In this document: positions 14,383 to 21,459 of the stretch, one piece after another
How positions within the stretch are numbered: the first letter of the stretch is position 1
Layout of the letters: the number at the start of each line of letters is the position of its first letter
IMG/VR virus record: IMGVR_UViG_3300011181_000002
Span: 1-21,896 of that record
DNA length: 21,896 bases
Direction: 5' to 3' (one strand)
Origin: a virus
Program-made: the position numbers and the translations under genes
Notes under the pieces: model-generated
Told to the model about the DNA's origin: nothing
Databases searched by the model: none
Seen by the model: the letters and a program-made list of their open reading frames with translations, nothing else

Positions 14383-14850
14383 ATGAGCTTCGTCGTCGCC
14401 GGAAATAGCAACGCCGAGGCGGGGGAGGCCATCGAGAACAACGGCTTCTGGCCGGGCGTCGACCCCGCCGATTTCCGCGCCACCACGCGCGTGGACACCA
14501 CCATCACCGAAGAGCGCGTCGCCGGCGCCCTGCGCGCCGCGATGATCGACACCAACGATCGCCTGCGCGACTGGCAGGCCGACCAGGTCGCCGCCGGGCA
14601 CGCCTCAGCGGGCGATGTGCCCGAGCCGAGCCACCGGCCCGCCGGATCGATCACCGCCCTGTATCTCCGCGCCGTCTACGCGCTGGCGAAGGCGAACCTG
14701 GTCGAGCGGTACCGCGACTACGACAGCGCCGGCAGTGAGAGCGAACGCGTCGAGGACCTGACCCCGACGATCGACGACTACCGCCGCGACGCCGCCTGGG
14801 CTATCTCCGACCTGATCGGGCGCAATCGCTCGACGGTCGAACTGATCTGA
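14383..14850 (+). CDS. L: Head completion/stabilisation protein (P2 gpL family)
   Basis: A 155-residue protein of the P2 gpL family (169 in P2), which binds the portal and closes the DNA-filled head before tail joining. Family features are the NNGFWPGVDPADFRATTRVD segment near residue 20, the ITEERVAGALRAAMIDTN helix and the C-terminal RDAAWAISDLIGR. The ribosome site is GGGGGAAGG. Its stop overlaps the start of gene X (TGATG). Position after M is as in P2. Confidence 0.92.
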   Translation: MSFVVAGNSNAEAGEAIENNGFWPGVDPADFRATTRVDTTITEERVAGALRAAMIDTNDRLRDWQADQVAAGHASAGDVPEPSHRPAGSITALYLRAVYALAKANLVERYRDYDSAGSESERVEDLTPTIDDYRRDAAWAISDLIGRNRSTVELI

Positions 14851-15062
14851 TGCCCGAGCGGGTCGTGCACGCGCAGCAGGGCGACACGGTCGACCTGATC
14901 TGCAGCCGGCACTACGGCCAGACGGCCGAGATCACCGAGCGCGTCTACCGCGCCAACCCGGGGCTGTGCGAGCTGGGGCCGATCCTGCCGATCGGCACCG
15001 CCGTCCGGCTGCCCGATGTCGAGCCGCAACCGCAGCGCGCCAGCGTGCAGCTCTGGGAGTAA
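14850..15062 (+). CDS. X: Tail protein X
   Basis: A 70-residue protein of the P2 gpX family (67 residues), a small LysM-like tail protein needed for tail assembly. It shows the conserved QQGDTVDLICSRHYG, then RVYRANPGL and LPIGTAVRLPD. It is coupled to gene L by a one-base overlap at 14850 and ends four bases before the lysis cassette. Confidence 0.92.
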   Translation: MPERVVHAQQGDTVDLICSRHYGQTAEITERVYRANPGLCELGPILPIGTAVRLPDVEPQPQRASVQLWE

Positions 15063-15065
15063 CGG

Positions 15066-15473
15066 ATGAGCGAAGAGGACAGCGTGACGGTGCGTGAACC
15101 TACCGTTGCCGAAATTGCCCATCGACAGGAACGAATGGAGCGCGAGCAGCGGGACCAGTGGCAGCAGATCCACGCGACCCGCGATCGCGTGGCGGCGGCC
15201 GAAGCCGGAATGGAACGGCTCTGGGGCGAGCTGCATGCGTTCCGGACCGAGTCGCGCGAAGACGCGAGACAGGTCACCGAAGCGATCGGCAACCTCGGGC
15301 AGAGCCTGTCGAATAAGGCGGACGCAGAAACGGACAACTGGCGGCGCCGAGTCGATGAGGCGCTGATGACGCGAGAGGGCAGCCGCCGTCTGGCGCGATG
15401 GCTCCTCGGGCTCGGTATCCCCGCGATCGCGGCCATTGCGACCACTGCCTACTACCTCGGCGCGATCCTGTGA
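15066..15473 (+). CDS. Coiled-coil protein with C-terminal membrane anchor, lysis cassette
   Basis: A 135-residue protein with a long charged helical region (about residues 12-105, heptad-like QERMEREQRDQWQQI) and one hydrophobic segment near the C-terminus (about 111-133). It resembles XhlA-type hemolysin/holin accessory proteins in layout, not by clear sequence match. It stands where P2 has its holin gene Y, directly before the endolysin, and its stop overlaps the endolysin start (TGATG at 15471). It may be an antiholin, a holin partner or a membrane tether. The role is inferred from position only. Confidence 0.6.
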   Translation: MSEEDSVTVREPTVAEIAHRQERMEREQRDQWQQIHATRDRVAAAEAGMERLWGELHAFRTESREDARQVTEAIGNLGQSLSNKADAETDNWRRRVDEALMTREGSRRLARWLLGLGIPAIAAIATTAYYLGAIL

Positions 15474-15967
15474 TGGAAGTGATCCAACGCCACCTGTCGG
15501 ATGGATTCAACGACTACGAGATCAAGCCGGAGGGCCTGCTGGTCCACTACGTCTCGGCCCGCTACACGATGCCCGACGACCCGTACAACGTCGACGAGAT
15601 CATCCGGATCCTCGCCGAGTACGGGCTCGGCTATCACGACCTGCTCCCACGCGAAGGCGGCGTGATCGAGCTGGTGCCGGCACCGCTGCGCGCCTGGCAC
15701 GCCGGCGAGTCCGTGTGGAAGGGCCGCACCGACTGCAATTCCTGGATGCTGGGTGTAGCGCTGATCGGAATGCACGGCGAGCCGTTCACCGATCGCCAGT
15801 ACGACGACCTCGCGCAACGCACCGCCCGCCACGTAGCACGGTTCCCGATCCGGCGCGAGAACGTGGCAGGGCACGAGGACGTCGCACCCGACCGCAAGAA
15901 AGACCCCGGCCCGTCATTCGACTGGGACCGGTACGAGTCGTCGATCGCCGGACTGTGGAGACCGTGA
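15473..15967 (+). CDS. Endolysin, N-acetylmuramoyl-L-alanine amidase (Amidase_2)
   Basis: A 164-residue zinc amidase of the AmpD/T7 lysozyme fold that would cut the amide bond between N-acetylmuramic acid and L-alanine during lysis. Zinc ligands by alignment from memory are H25 (LLVHYVSA), H134 (VAGHEDVAP) and D144 (KKDPGPSFDW, where AmpD has the CPG-like DPG). The family motifs GYHDLLPREGGVIELV and AWHAGES lie between them. No signal peptide or SAR segment is visible, so release would depend on a holin. P2 instead uses a transglycosylase-type gpK, so the enzyme type differs from P2. The start overlaps the preceding stop, and the stop overlaps the holin-like start. Confidence 0.88.
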   Translation: MEVIQRHLSDGFNDYEIKPEGLLVHYVSARYTMPDDPYNVDEIIRILAEYGLGYHDLLPREGGVIELVPAPLRAWHAGESVWKGRTDCNSWMLGVALIGMHGEPFTDRQYDDLAQRTARHVARFPIRRENVAGHEDVAPDRKKDPGPSFDWDRYESSIAGLWRP

Positions 15968-16242
15968 TGCTGACCGATCCGATCTGGTGGGTCCTGGTGG
16001 CGCTGGGCATCGCCGCCAACTTCGTGCTCGCACTCAAAGAGGCCAAGGAAGCCGCCGGCGTGTTCGTGGGCCCACTCGCCTACATCCGAGGGCAGCCTTA
16101 CGCCGTGATTCTGGGTCTGCTGGGCGGGATCGGCGCCGGTTTCTGGATGGCCTCCGACGTGGAGGCGGCAAAATGGGGCCTCGCCGCGGGCCTTGCTGGT
16201 ACCGGCTTCTTCGAGCGCATCGCGAAGAAGAAGGCACCGTAG
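15967..16242 (+). CDS. Holin-like small membrane protein, 91 aa
   Basis: A 91-residue membrane protein with three probable hydrophobic segments (about residues 6-23, 45-60 and 68-82) and a basic lysine-rich C-terminus KKKAP, which is the usual class I holin outline. It lies immediately after the endolysin, coupled by TGATG, and directly before the spanin genes. It would form the inner-membrane hole that lets the amidase out. No named family is recognised, so the call rests on topology and position. Confidence 0.7.
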   Translation: MLTDPIWWVLVALGIAANFVLALKEAKEAAGVFVGPLAYIRGQPYAVILGLLGGIGAGFWMASDVEAAKWGLAAGLAGTGFFERIAKKKAP

Positions 16243-16575
16243 ATGCAGCGCAAAATCCTCATCCTCGTGGCCTTCTTCCTGACCGTCGGCGCCGCGTTCT
16301 GGGGCGGCAAGCTCTGGGGTTGGAGCGCCGCCGAGGCCGAAATGGCCGAAGCGCGCGAGGAAGCGATCCGGGATGCCGTCGCCCAGGACCGCCGGGAACG
16401 CGCCCGCGCCGACTTCAATGCGCAGGAGCGCGAGCGCAAGCGGCTGCAGGAACTGCGATCGCGCGTGGCGGACCTGCAGGCAAAGAACCGACGTGCGCGC
16501 GAGTGGCAATCGAGCCAGGCCGCCCAGCGCGAGTGCTTCCCGCCGGATGCGCTCAAGATCTTCCGGAGCTACTGA
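16243..16575 (+). CDS. Inner-membrane spanin (Rz-like)
   Basis: A 110-residue protein with an N-terminal membrane anchor (ILILVAFFLTVGAAFW, about residues 5-20) followed by a long periplasmic helical region rich in arginine and glutamate (about 28-90), the layout of an Rz/LysB i-spanin. The C-terminus ends CFPPDALKIF. It starts directly after the holin-like stop and its own stop overlaps the lipoprotein start. With the o-spanin it would fuse inner and outer membranes at the end of lysis. Confidence 0.75.
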   Translation: MQRKILILVAFFLTVGAAFWGGKLWGWSAAEAEMAEAREEAIRDAVAQDRRERARADFNAQERERKRLQELRSRVADLQAKNRRAREWQSSQAAQRECFPPDALKIFRSY

Positions 16576-16898
16576 TGCGAGCGATTCTCTGCGCGCTGCT
16601 TGGGCTCGCCGTCACGGCATGCGCCCCGAATCCGACGGTGCTGCCGCCGTCGCCCGACACCTACCCGGCCGCGCCGGAACGATTGCTCGACCCGGCCAAC
16701 TGCCCGGACGCAGATCCAGACGGCGAAGGTGTGCTGCACGATCCGGCTGACGGCACCGCCGGCGCGGTGCTCGACGCGCGCGGCCGCAACGGCGAGATGT
16801 ACGTCCGATGCCGCGCCGCGTTCGAGGGCCTCGTCGACCACGAGCGGGAACGCATGCGCCGCCAGCGCGAAAAGGCGATGGAGGGAAGCGGCGAATGA
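16575..16898 (+). CDS. Outer-membrane lipoprotein, probable o-spanin (Rz1-like)
   Basis: A 107-residue protein with a short lipoprotein signal, LLGLAVTAC, putting the lipidated cysteine at residue 16, followed by a proline-rich stretch (NPTVLPPSPDTYPAAPE) as in many o-spanins. It is longer than classic Rz1 and has a charged C-terminal helix. Unlike P2 lysC, which is nested within lysB, it follows the i-spanin gene as a separate, coupled gene. The pairing with the neighbour gives the function; the sequence alone shows only a lipoprotein. Confidence 0.68.
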   Translation: MRAILCALLGLAVTACAPNPTVLPPSPDTYPAAPERLLDPANCPDADPDGEGVLHDPADGTAGAVLDARGRNGEMYVRCRAAFEGLVDHERERMRRQREKAMEGSGE

Positions 16899-17371
16899 AG
16901 AAGCTCACCAGCCTGCGCCAGTACCTGATCGACGCCTGCCCGGCTCTGCAGCGGGATCCGGACCAGCTGATCACCCTGATCGATTCCGGCAGCGTCCGGT
17001 TCCACGTCGGCGAGAGCCTGTCGCACCTCTACGACTTCCGCGCCAGCGTCATCCTGACCGAGTTCGGCGCGGACGTGGACACCGTCACCCTGCCGCTGCT
17101 GCACTGGCTGTCGATCTACCAGCCCGACCTCCAGCCGGAGGAGGCCATCACGTTCGAGAGCGAGATCCTCAAGAACGACAAGATCGACCTCCTGATCACC
17201 GTGCAGCTCACCGAACGCGTGACCGTCGCGCAGAACGAAGACGGACACTACGTGGCGACCCACCATGAGGATCCGCGCGAGATTTACGAGTACGGCCCGA
17301 CGCCCTGGGATCTGCACGCCACCGACGAGACCGCGGACGAGACCGACGTCTACCAGGGCGGGGACGGCTAA
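16895..17371 (+). CDS. R: Tail completion protein R (P2 gpR family)
   Basis: A 158-residue tail completion protein (P2 gpR: 155). Family stretches are KKLTSLRQYLIDACPALQ at the start, SVRFHVGESLSHLYDF, then DVDTVTLPLLHWLSIYQPDL and FESEILKNDKIDLLITVQLTERV. It acts with gpS at the head-proximal end of the tail. The start overlaps the lipoprotein stop (ATGA at 16895). An acidic tail (EYGPTPWDL, then several aspartates) ends the protein. Confidence 0.93.
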   Translation: MKKLTSLRQYLIDACPALQRDPDQLITLIDSGSVRFHVGESLSHLYDFRASVILTEFGADVDTVTLPLLHWLSIYQPDLQPEEAITFESEILKNDKIDLLITVQLTERVTVAQNEDGHYVATHHEDPREIYEYGPTPWDLHATDETADETDVYQGGDG

Positions 17372-17380
17372 GGCCGCGCC

Positions 17381-17830
17381 ATGGACGACGACCTGCAATC
17401 CCTCGAGGATTGGGCGACCCCGCTGCTCGAGCGCCTCAATGCCAGCGAGCGGCGCGGGCTGATGCGCAAGATGGCCACGGAGCTGCGCCGCAGCCAGCGC
17501 GAGCGCATCCGTGACCAGAAGAACCCGGACGGCAGCGCCTACGAGCCGCGCAAGCGCCTGCGAGGCAAGTCCGGCAGCATCCGTCGCCGCGCCATGTTCC
17601 ACGAGCTGAGCAAGGCCCGGTGGCTGAAGGCGAAGGCCACCACGGACAGCGCCACCACCGGATTCTTCGGCCGCGTCGCCAGCATCGCAGCCGTGCACCA
17701 GTACGGCGAGCGCGACAAGGTCGACCCCAACGGCCCCGTCTACCACTACCCGCAACGGAAGCTGCTCGGGTTCAGCGATCGCGATCGCACACTGATCCGC
17801 GACCTGCTGATCGACTATCTCGGACGGTAA
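17381..17830 (+). CDS. S: Tail completion protein S (P2 gpS family)
   Basis: A 149-residue tail completion protein (P2 gpS: 150). It shows the conserved LEDWATPLLERLNASERRGLMR-type N-terminus and QRERIRDQKNPDGSAYEPRK, a stretch rich in basic residues, and AAVHQYGERDKV followed by YPQRKLLGFSDRD near the C-terminus. It works with gpR in tail maturation. Its stop codon (17828-17830) sits inside the left half of the dyad upstream of V. Confidence 0.93.
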   Translation: MDDDLQSLEDWATPLLERLNASERRGLMRKMATELRRSQRERIRDQKNPDGSAYEPRKRLRGKSGSIRRRAMFHELSKARWLKAKATTDSATTGFFGRVASIAAVHQYGERDKVDPNGPVYHYPQRKLLGFSDRDRTLIRDLLIDYLGR

Positions 17831-17845
17831 GGGCAGCGTCTTACC
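17826..17845. promoter_or_regulatory. GGTAAG-N8-CTTACC dyad upstream of V (late promoter)
   Basis: This is the second copy of the dyad, with GGTAAG at 17826-17831 and CTTACC at 17840-17845 around GGCAGCGT. It shares GGTAAG-GCAGCG-CTTACCCTCCG with the copy at 11562, differing at two spacer bases. It lies where P2 has the PV promoter. The dyad centre is 56 bases before the V start, against about 57 for terminase on the other strand, suggesting transcription starts at or close to these start codons. Confidence 0.65.
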
Positions 17846-17891
17846 CTCCGTTATCGTTCGGCAGCGCGTCTCGGCAGGCGACCATGCCTGT

Positions 17892-18587
17892 ATGCGTTCC
17901 GCCGAACTCCATCGCCTGATCGAGAATCTCGTCCGCGTCGGCACCGTCGCCGAGGTGGATCACGACGCCGCGCGCGTTCGCGTGGAGTCCGGCGAACTCC
18001 TCACCGGCTGGCTGCTGTGGCAGGCACAGCGTGCCGGCGACGCCCTCGAGTGGGATCCGCCCACGGTCGGCGAGCAGGTTGTCGTGGTATCGCCCGGCGG
18101 CGACCCGAACAACGGCATCGCGATCGCGTTCATCTACTCCACCGACCACCCGGCGCCATCCAGTAGTCCCAGCCTGGACCGGCGCAAGTACCCGGACGGG
18201 ACGCTGGTCGACTACGACCACGACGCCAAGCACCTGACGATCGATTGCGTCGGCTCCGTCACGGTGAAGGGGGCACAAGCCCTCCTGGTCGATTTCGGCG
18301 GCACGGTCGATGTCAAAGCGGGCGGCAATGCGACGGTCGAAGCGCCCAAGGTGGTCCTGAAGACGCCGCTCACCGAGTGCACGCAGCAGCTCACCGTGAA
18401 GGGCCCGCTCATCGCGCAGGCAGGGATGGCCGTCAGCGGCACGGCGGCGACCGGCGGCGGCTCGGTGATGAGCCTCGAAGGCCAGCTCGACATGAAGGAC
18501 GGCGACATCCTGTTCGCCGGCCTCAGCTCCTACCGCAGCCACACCCATCCGGGCGACAGCGGCGGCACGACGGGCGGGCCGCAGTGA
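17892..18587 (+). CDS. V: Baseplate assembly protein V, tail spike tip
   Basis: A 231-residue spike protein (P2 gpV: 211). The N-terminal OB-fold (about residues 10-95) carries GTVAEVDHDAARVRVESGEL and the conserved PPTVGEQVVVVSPGGD. The middle is a beta-helix with strand repeats such as SVTVKGAQALLVDFGGTVDVKAGG. The C-terminus has the SHTHPGDSGGTTGGP tip, where the HxH pair binds iron at the trimer apex in gpV. The spike pierces the outer membrane. The start at 17892 lacks a clear ribosome site; an out-of-frame ATG sits at 17884. Confidence 0.94.
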   Translation: MRSAELHRLIENLVRVGTVAEVDHDAARVRVESGELLTGWLLWQAQRAGDALEWDPPTVGEQVVVVSPGGDPNNGIAIAFIYSTDHPAPSSSPSLDRRKYPDGTLVDYDHDAKHLTIDCVGSVTVKGAQALLVDFGGTVDVKAGGNATVEAPKVVLKTPLTECTQQLTVKGPLIAQAGMAVSGTAATGGGSVMSLEGQLDMKDGDILFAGLSSYRSHTHPGDSGGTTGGPQ

Positions 18588-18940
18588 TGGCGGGCATGAG
18601 CCGGCACACAGGGAAACGGCTCGACGAGCTGGCGCACATCCGCCAGAGCGTCGCCGACATCCTCACCACCCCGATCGGCTCGCGCGTGATGCGCCGCGAG
18701 TACGGCTCGCGCCTGCCCGAGCTTATCGATCAGCCGCTCACCGGTGCCACGCTGCTGCGCGCCTACGCCGCGACCACGGACGCGATCATCCGCTGGGAGC
18801 TGCGCATCAAAGTCCGCGCGATCACCCGCCTGGTGCATACCGATCGCCCCGGCGCCGTCACGCTCGGGCTGAACGGCGTGCGTACCGATTCCGGTGAGGC
18901 GTTCTCGATGGAAGTCCCGCTGTCGGGAGGTGGGGCATGA
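18587..18940 (+). CDS. W: Baseplate protein W (gp25-like)
   Basis: A 117-residue baseplate wedge protein of the P2 gpW / T4 gp25 family (P2: 115). The conserved core is HIRQSVADILTTPIGSRVMR, then EYGSRLPELIDQP, with EPR-type strands at the end. It nucleates the sheath at the baseplate. The ATG at 18587 overlaps the V stop; an ATG at 18596 is an alternative. It overlaps the start of J by four bases. Confidence 0.93.
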   Translation: MAGMSRHTGKRLDELAHIRQSVADILTTPIGSRVMRREYGSRLPELIDQPLTGATLLRAYAATTDAIIRWELRIKVRAITRLVHTDRPGAVTLGLNGVRTDSGEAFSMEVPLSGGGA

Positions 18941-19830
18941 CGACCATCGATCTGTCGCAGCTCCCCGCCCCGGCCGTCGTCGAGGAGATCGACTTCGAGA
19001 CGATCCTCGCCGAGCGCAAGGCCGAATTCCTGGCGCGCTATCCCGAGGCTGAAGAAGAGATCGACCTGGAGTCGTCGGCGCTCGCGAAGATGCTCGAGGA
19101 GAACGCCTACCGCGAGGTCGGTTGGCGTCAGCGGGTCAACGAGGCAGCGCGCGCGGTCCTGCTAGCGTTCTCCAGTGGCTCGGACCTCGACCAGGTCGCC
19201 GCGAACCTCGAAACCGAGCGCCTACTGATCGACCCGGGCGACCCGGACGCCAACCCGCCGGTCGAGCCGACCTATGAGTCGGACAAGGACCTGCGCCAGC
19301 GCGCGCAGAGCGCCTTCGAGGGCCTGTCCGTCGCCGGCCCCCGCTCCGCCTACGTCGTGCACGCCCTGTCGGCCGACGGCCGCGTGGCCGACGCCACGGC
19401 CACGAGCCCGAACCCGGCCGAGGCCCTGGTCACCATCCTCTCGCGCGAAGGCGACGGCACCGCCGCGCAGGATCTGCTCGACGCCGTGGAAGCGGACCTG
19501 TCGGCCGAGGACGTACGCCCCGTCGCGGACCGCCTCACGGTGCAATCGGCCGAAATCGTCGACTATGCGGTCGACGCGACCCTGTACATCTACCCGGGAC
19601 CCGAGGCCGAGCCGATCCTCGACGAGGCGAACGCGCGCCTGGACGCATACACGGAAGAGCAACGCCGCCTGGGGCGCGACATCCGCCGCTCCGCCCTGCA
19701 CGCCGCCCTGCACGCGGAAGGCGTGCAGCGGGTGGAGCTGAACTCGCCGGCGGCGGACGTCGTGCTCGACGAGACCCAGGCGGCGCACTGCACCGCCAAG
19801 ACCGCGGTCGTCGGGGGCACCGATGAGTAG
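18937..19830 (+). CDS. J: Baseplate assembly protein J
   Basis: A 297-residue baseplate wedge protein of the gpJ / Baseplate_J family (P2: 302). Family stretches are IDLSQLPAPAVVEEIDFETI at the start, RVNEAARAVLLAFSSGSDLD, the conserved LRQRAQSAFEGLSVAGPRSAY, and DVRPVADRLTVQSAE. The C-terminal strand-rich part contains the HAEGVQRVELNSPAAD segment. Together with W it forms the wedges around the V spike. It ends with TAG at 19828, overlapping the start of gene I by eight bases. Confidence 0.95.
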   Translation: MTTIDLSQLPAPAVVEEIDFETILAERKAEFLARYPEAEEEIDLESSALAKMLEENAYREVGWRQRVNEAARAVLLAFSSGSDLDQVAANLETERLLIDPGDPDANPPVEPTYESDKDLRQRAQSAFEGLSVAGPRSAYVVHALSADGRVADATATSPNPAEALVTILSREGDGTAAQDLLDAVEADLSAEDVRPVADRLTVQSAEIVDYAVDATLYIYPGPEAEPILDEANARLDAYTEEQRRLGRDIRRSALHAALHAEGVQRVELNSPAADVVLDETQAAHCTAKTAVVGGTDE

Positions 19831-20437
19831 CCTGCTGCCACCCAACTCGACGCCGCTCGAGCGCGCCGCCACCGAGGCGATGGCCGAGATCAAGCGCGTC
19901 GAGATCCCGCTGCGCAAGCTCTGGAATCCGGATACGTGCCCGGTGGAGGTGCTGCCGTACCTCGCCTGGGCATTCAGCGTCGACCGCTGGGATTCGACCT
20001 GGCTGGAAGCCACCAAGCGCGAGGTCGTGCGCTCGAGCTACTACATCCACCGGCGCAAGGGGACGATCGCCGCGCTGCGGCGCGTGGTCGAGCCGCTCGG
20101 CTACCTGCTCGAGGTCACCGAATGGTGGGAGCTGGACCCGGAGGGTACGCCCGGCACCTTCCAGGTGGCCATCGGCGTGCTCGACAGCGGCATCACCGAC
20201 CAGATGTTCACCGAGCTCGAGCGCCTGCTCGACGACGCCAAGCCGGTCTCGCGGCATCTGACCGGTCTGGACATCTACGGCGAGACGCGCGGCACAGGCT
20301 ACGTCGGCGCCGGCACGTACACCGGCGAGATCTCGACCGTATACCCCTATCTCGCCACCGACGCCGAAGTGAGCGGTTTCCTCTACTTCGGCGTGGCTGA
20401 TCACACCATCGACACCGCGAGCGTGTACCCACAATGA
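19823..20437 (+). CDS. I: Tail protein I
   Basis: A 204-residue tail protein of the gpI family (P2: 176), a baseplate component linking J to the tail fibre. It opens SLLPPNSTPLERAATEAMAE and shows LWNPDTCPVEVLPYLAWAFS and VDRWDSTWLEA, hallmarks of the family. The C-terminus has a GYVGAGTYTGEIS-like segment (about residue 155-170) resembling the added strand-rich tails seen in some relatives, which explains the extra length. Its stop overlaps the H start (ATGA at 20434). Confidence 0.93.
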   Translation: MSSLLPPNSTPLERAATEAMAEIKRVEIPLRKLWNPDTCPVEVLPYLAWAFSVDRWDSTWLEATKREVVRSSYYIHRRKGTIAALRRVVEPLGYLLEVTEWWELDPEGTPGTFQVAIGVLDSGITDQMFTELERLLDDAKPVSRHLTGLDIYGETRGTGYVGAGTYTGEISTVYPYLATDAEVSGFLYFGVADHTIDTASVYPQ

Positions 20438-21111
20438 GCACTTACTACACCGTCATCACCGACGTCGGCCAGGCGAAGCTGGCCAATGCCACGGCCCTGG
20501 GGGAGACCGTCGAGCTGACGGCGCTTGCCGTGGGCGATGGCGGCGGCGCGACGCCCGTCCCGGATTCCGAGGCCGAGGCGCTCGTGAACCAGCAGCGCTC
20601 GGCCGCGATCAACCAGGTCAGCGTCGACCCGGACAACCCCAACTACATCATCTGCGAGCAGGTGATCCCCGAGGACGTCGGCGGCTGGTGGATCCGCGAG
20701 GTCGGCATCTTCGACGCCGACGGCGACCTGATCGCCTACGGCAACTTCCCCGAGACCTACAAGCCGCAACTCGAGGAAGGCTCCGGCCGCACCCAGACCA
20801 TCCGCGTCGTGATCATGGTCAGCGACACGGCCGCCATCACGCTCAAGATCGATCCGTCGATCGTGTTGGCCACGCGCGAATATGCCGATACCGTGGTAGC
20901 CGACCATGCCGCCAGCCGCAACCACCCGGCTGCAACGACGTCGGCGCAGGGCATGGTCGAGATGGCCACCAGCCAGGAGCACCTGAACGGAACCCGTTCC
21001 GACCGAGCCACGCACCCGGCCGGCGTCAAGGCGGCGGTGGAGAGCAGGTTCTCGATAACCACCCACAAGCTCGTCGTGATCGACGGCGTCCTCGCGATGG
21101 AGGAGCTCTAA
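20434..21111 (+). CDS. H: Short tail fibre protein (P2 gpH N-terminal part)
   Basis: A 225-residue tail fibre protein, one third the size of P2 gpH (669). The N-terminal phage_tail fibre domain (about residues 1-150) has YYTVITDVGQAKLANATALG, GWWIREVGIFDADGDLIAYG and YKPQLEEGSGRTQTIRV. A single fibre repeat (NHPAATTSAQGMVEMATSQE, then THPAGVKAAVE) follows. The long shaft and the C-terminal receptor-binding tip seen in P2 are absent. The protein may act only as an adaptor attaching the receptor-binding protein encoded downstream (21459 onward). It looks complete, ending with TAA, so this seems evolved rather than a frameshift. Confidence 0.85.
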   Translation: MSTYYTVITDVGQAKLANATALGETVELTALAVGDGGGATPVPDSEAEALVNQQRSAAINQVSVDPDNPNYIICEQVIPEDVGGWWIREVGIFDADGDLIAYGNFPETYKPQLEEGSGRTQTIRVVIMVSDTAAITLKIDPSIVLATREYADTVVADHAASRNHPAATTSAQGMVEMATSQEHLNGTRSDRATHPAGVKAAVESRFSITTHKLVVIDGVLAMEEL

Positions 21112-21459
21112 ATGTACGGCTACCCCAAAGTCATCAACACCCGCGAGGACGTCGACCTGCTGGTCGACTATCTCGGCACGATCTCGGCCACGCCCGAGCT
21201 GGTCGCGCGCGGCCTTGCCTACCTCAAGGGCCTGCGCGACAAAACGAAGCACTACGTCTTCGACCGCGTGCTGGCCGACGGCGAGGATCCGGACGGCGGC
21301 GAGCCGGACTACCGGGTACTGGAGGAGGAGGCCGACGACGGGAGCACGGTGCGTCGCCAGTACACCCTCGAGGACAACCCGCGCGCCCCGATTCACCGCC
21401 TCGGTTTCACGGTGGACGAGGTGCAGGCGCTGATCGACCAGATTGAAGGAGCACAGTAA
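21112..21459 (+). CDS. Unknown tail-region protein, 115 aa
   Basis: A 115-residue acidic protein beginning MYGYPKVINTREDVDLLVDYLG, an opening I recall from small phage proteins found beside tail fibre genes, but without a named family. It is helical at the start (residues 10-45), has an acidic loop (EDPDGGEPD) and ends in a helix VDEVQALIDQIEGAQ. It starts at the first base after the H stop and its own TAA overlaps the next ATG (21457-21461). The position between the short fibre and the receptor-binding gene suggests a tail fibre chaperone or connector. That is inference from context. Confidence 0.65.
   Translation: MYGYPKVINTREDVDLLVDYLGTISATPELVARGLAYLKGLRDKTKHYVFDRVLADGEDPDGGEPDYRVLEEEADDGSTVRRQYTLEDNPRAPIHRLGFTVDEVQALIDQIEGAQ

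Noticed and set aside
12010-14601. Very long minus-strand open frame (863 codons) across O, N, M and L
   Set aside because: It is antisense to four well-identified head genes; its composition is the mirror of GC-rich codon third positions and it matches no family.
16661-17944. Minus-strand open frame of 427 codons opposite the o-spanin, R and S genes
   Set aside because: Antisense to recognised tail completion genes, valine/leucine/arginine-rich shadow sequence, no ribosome site.
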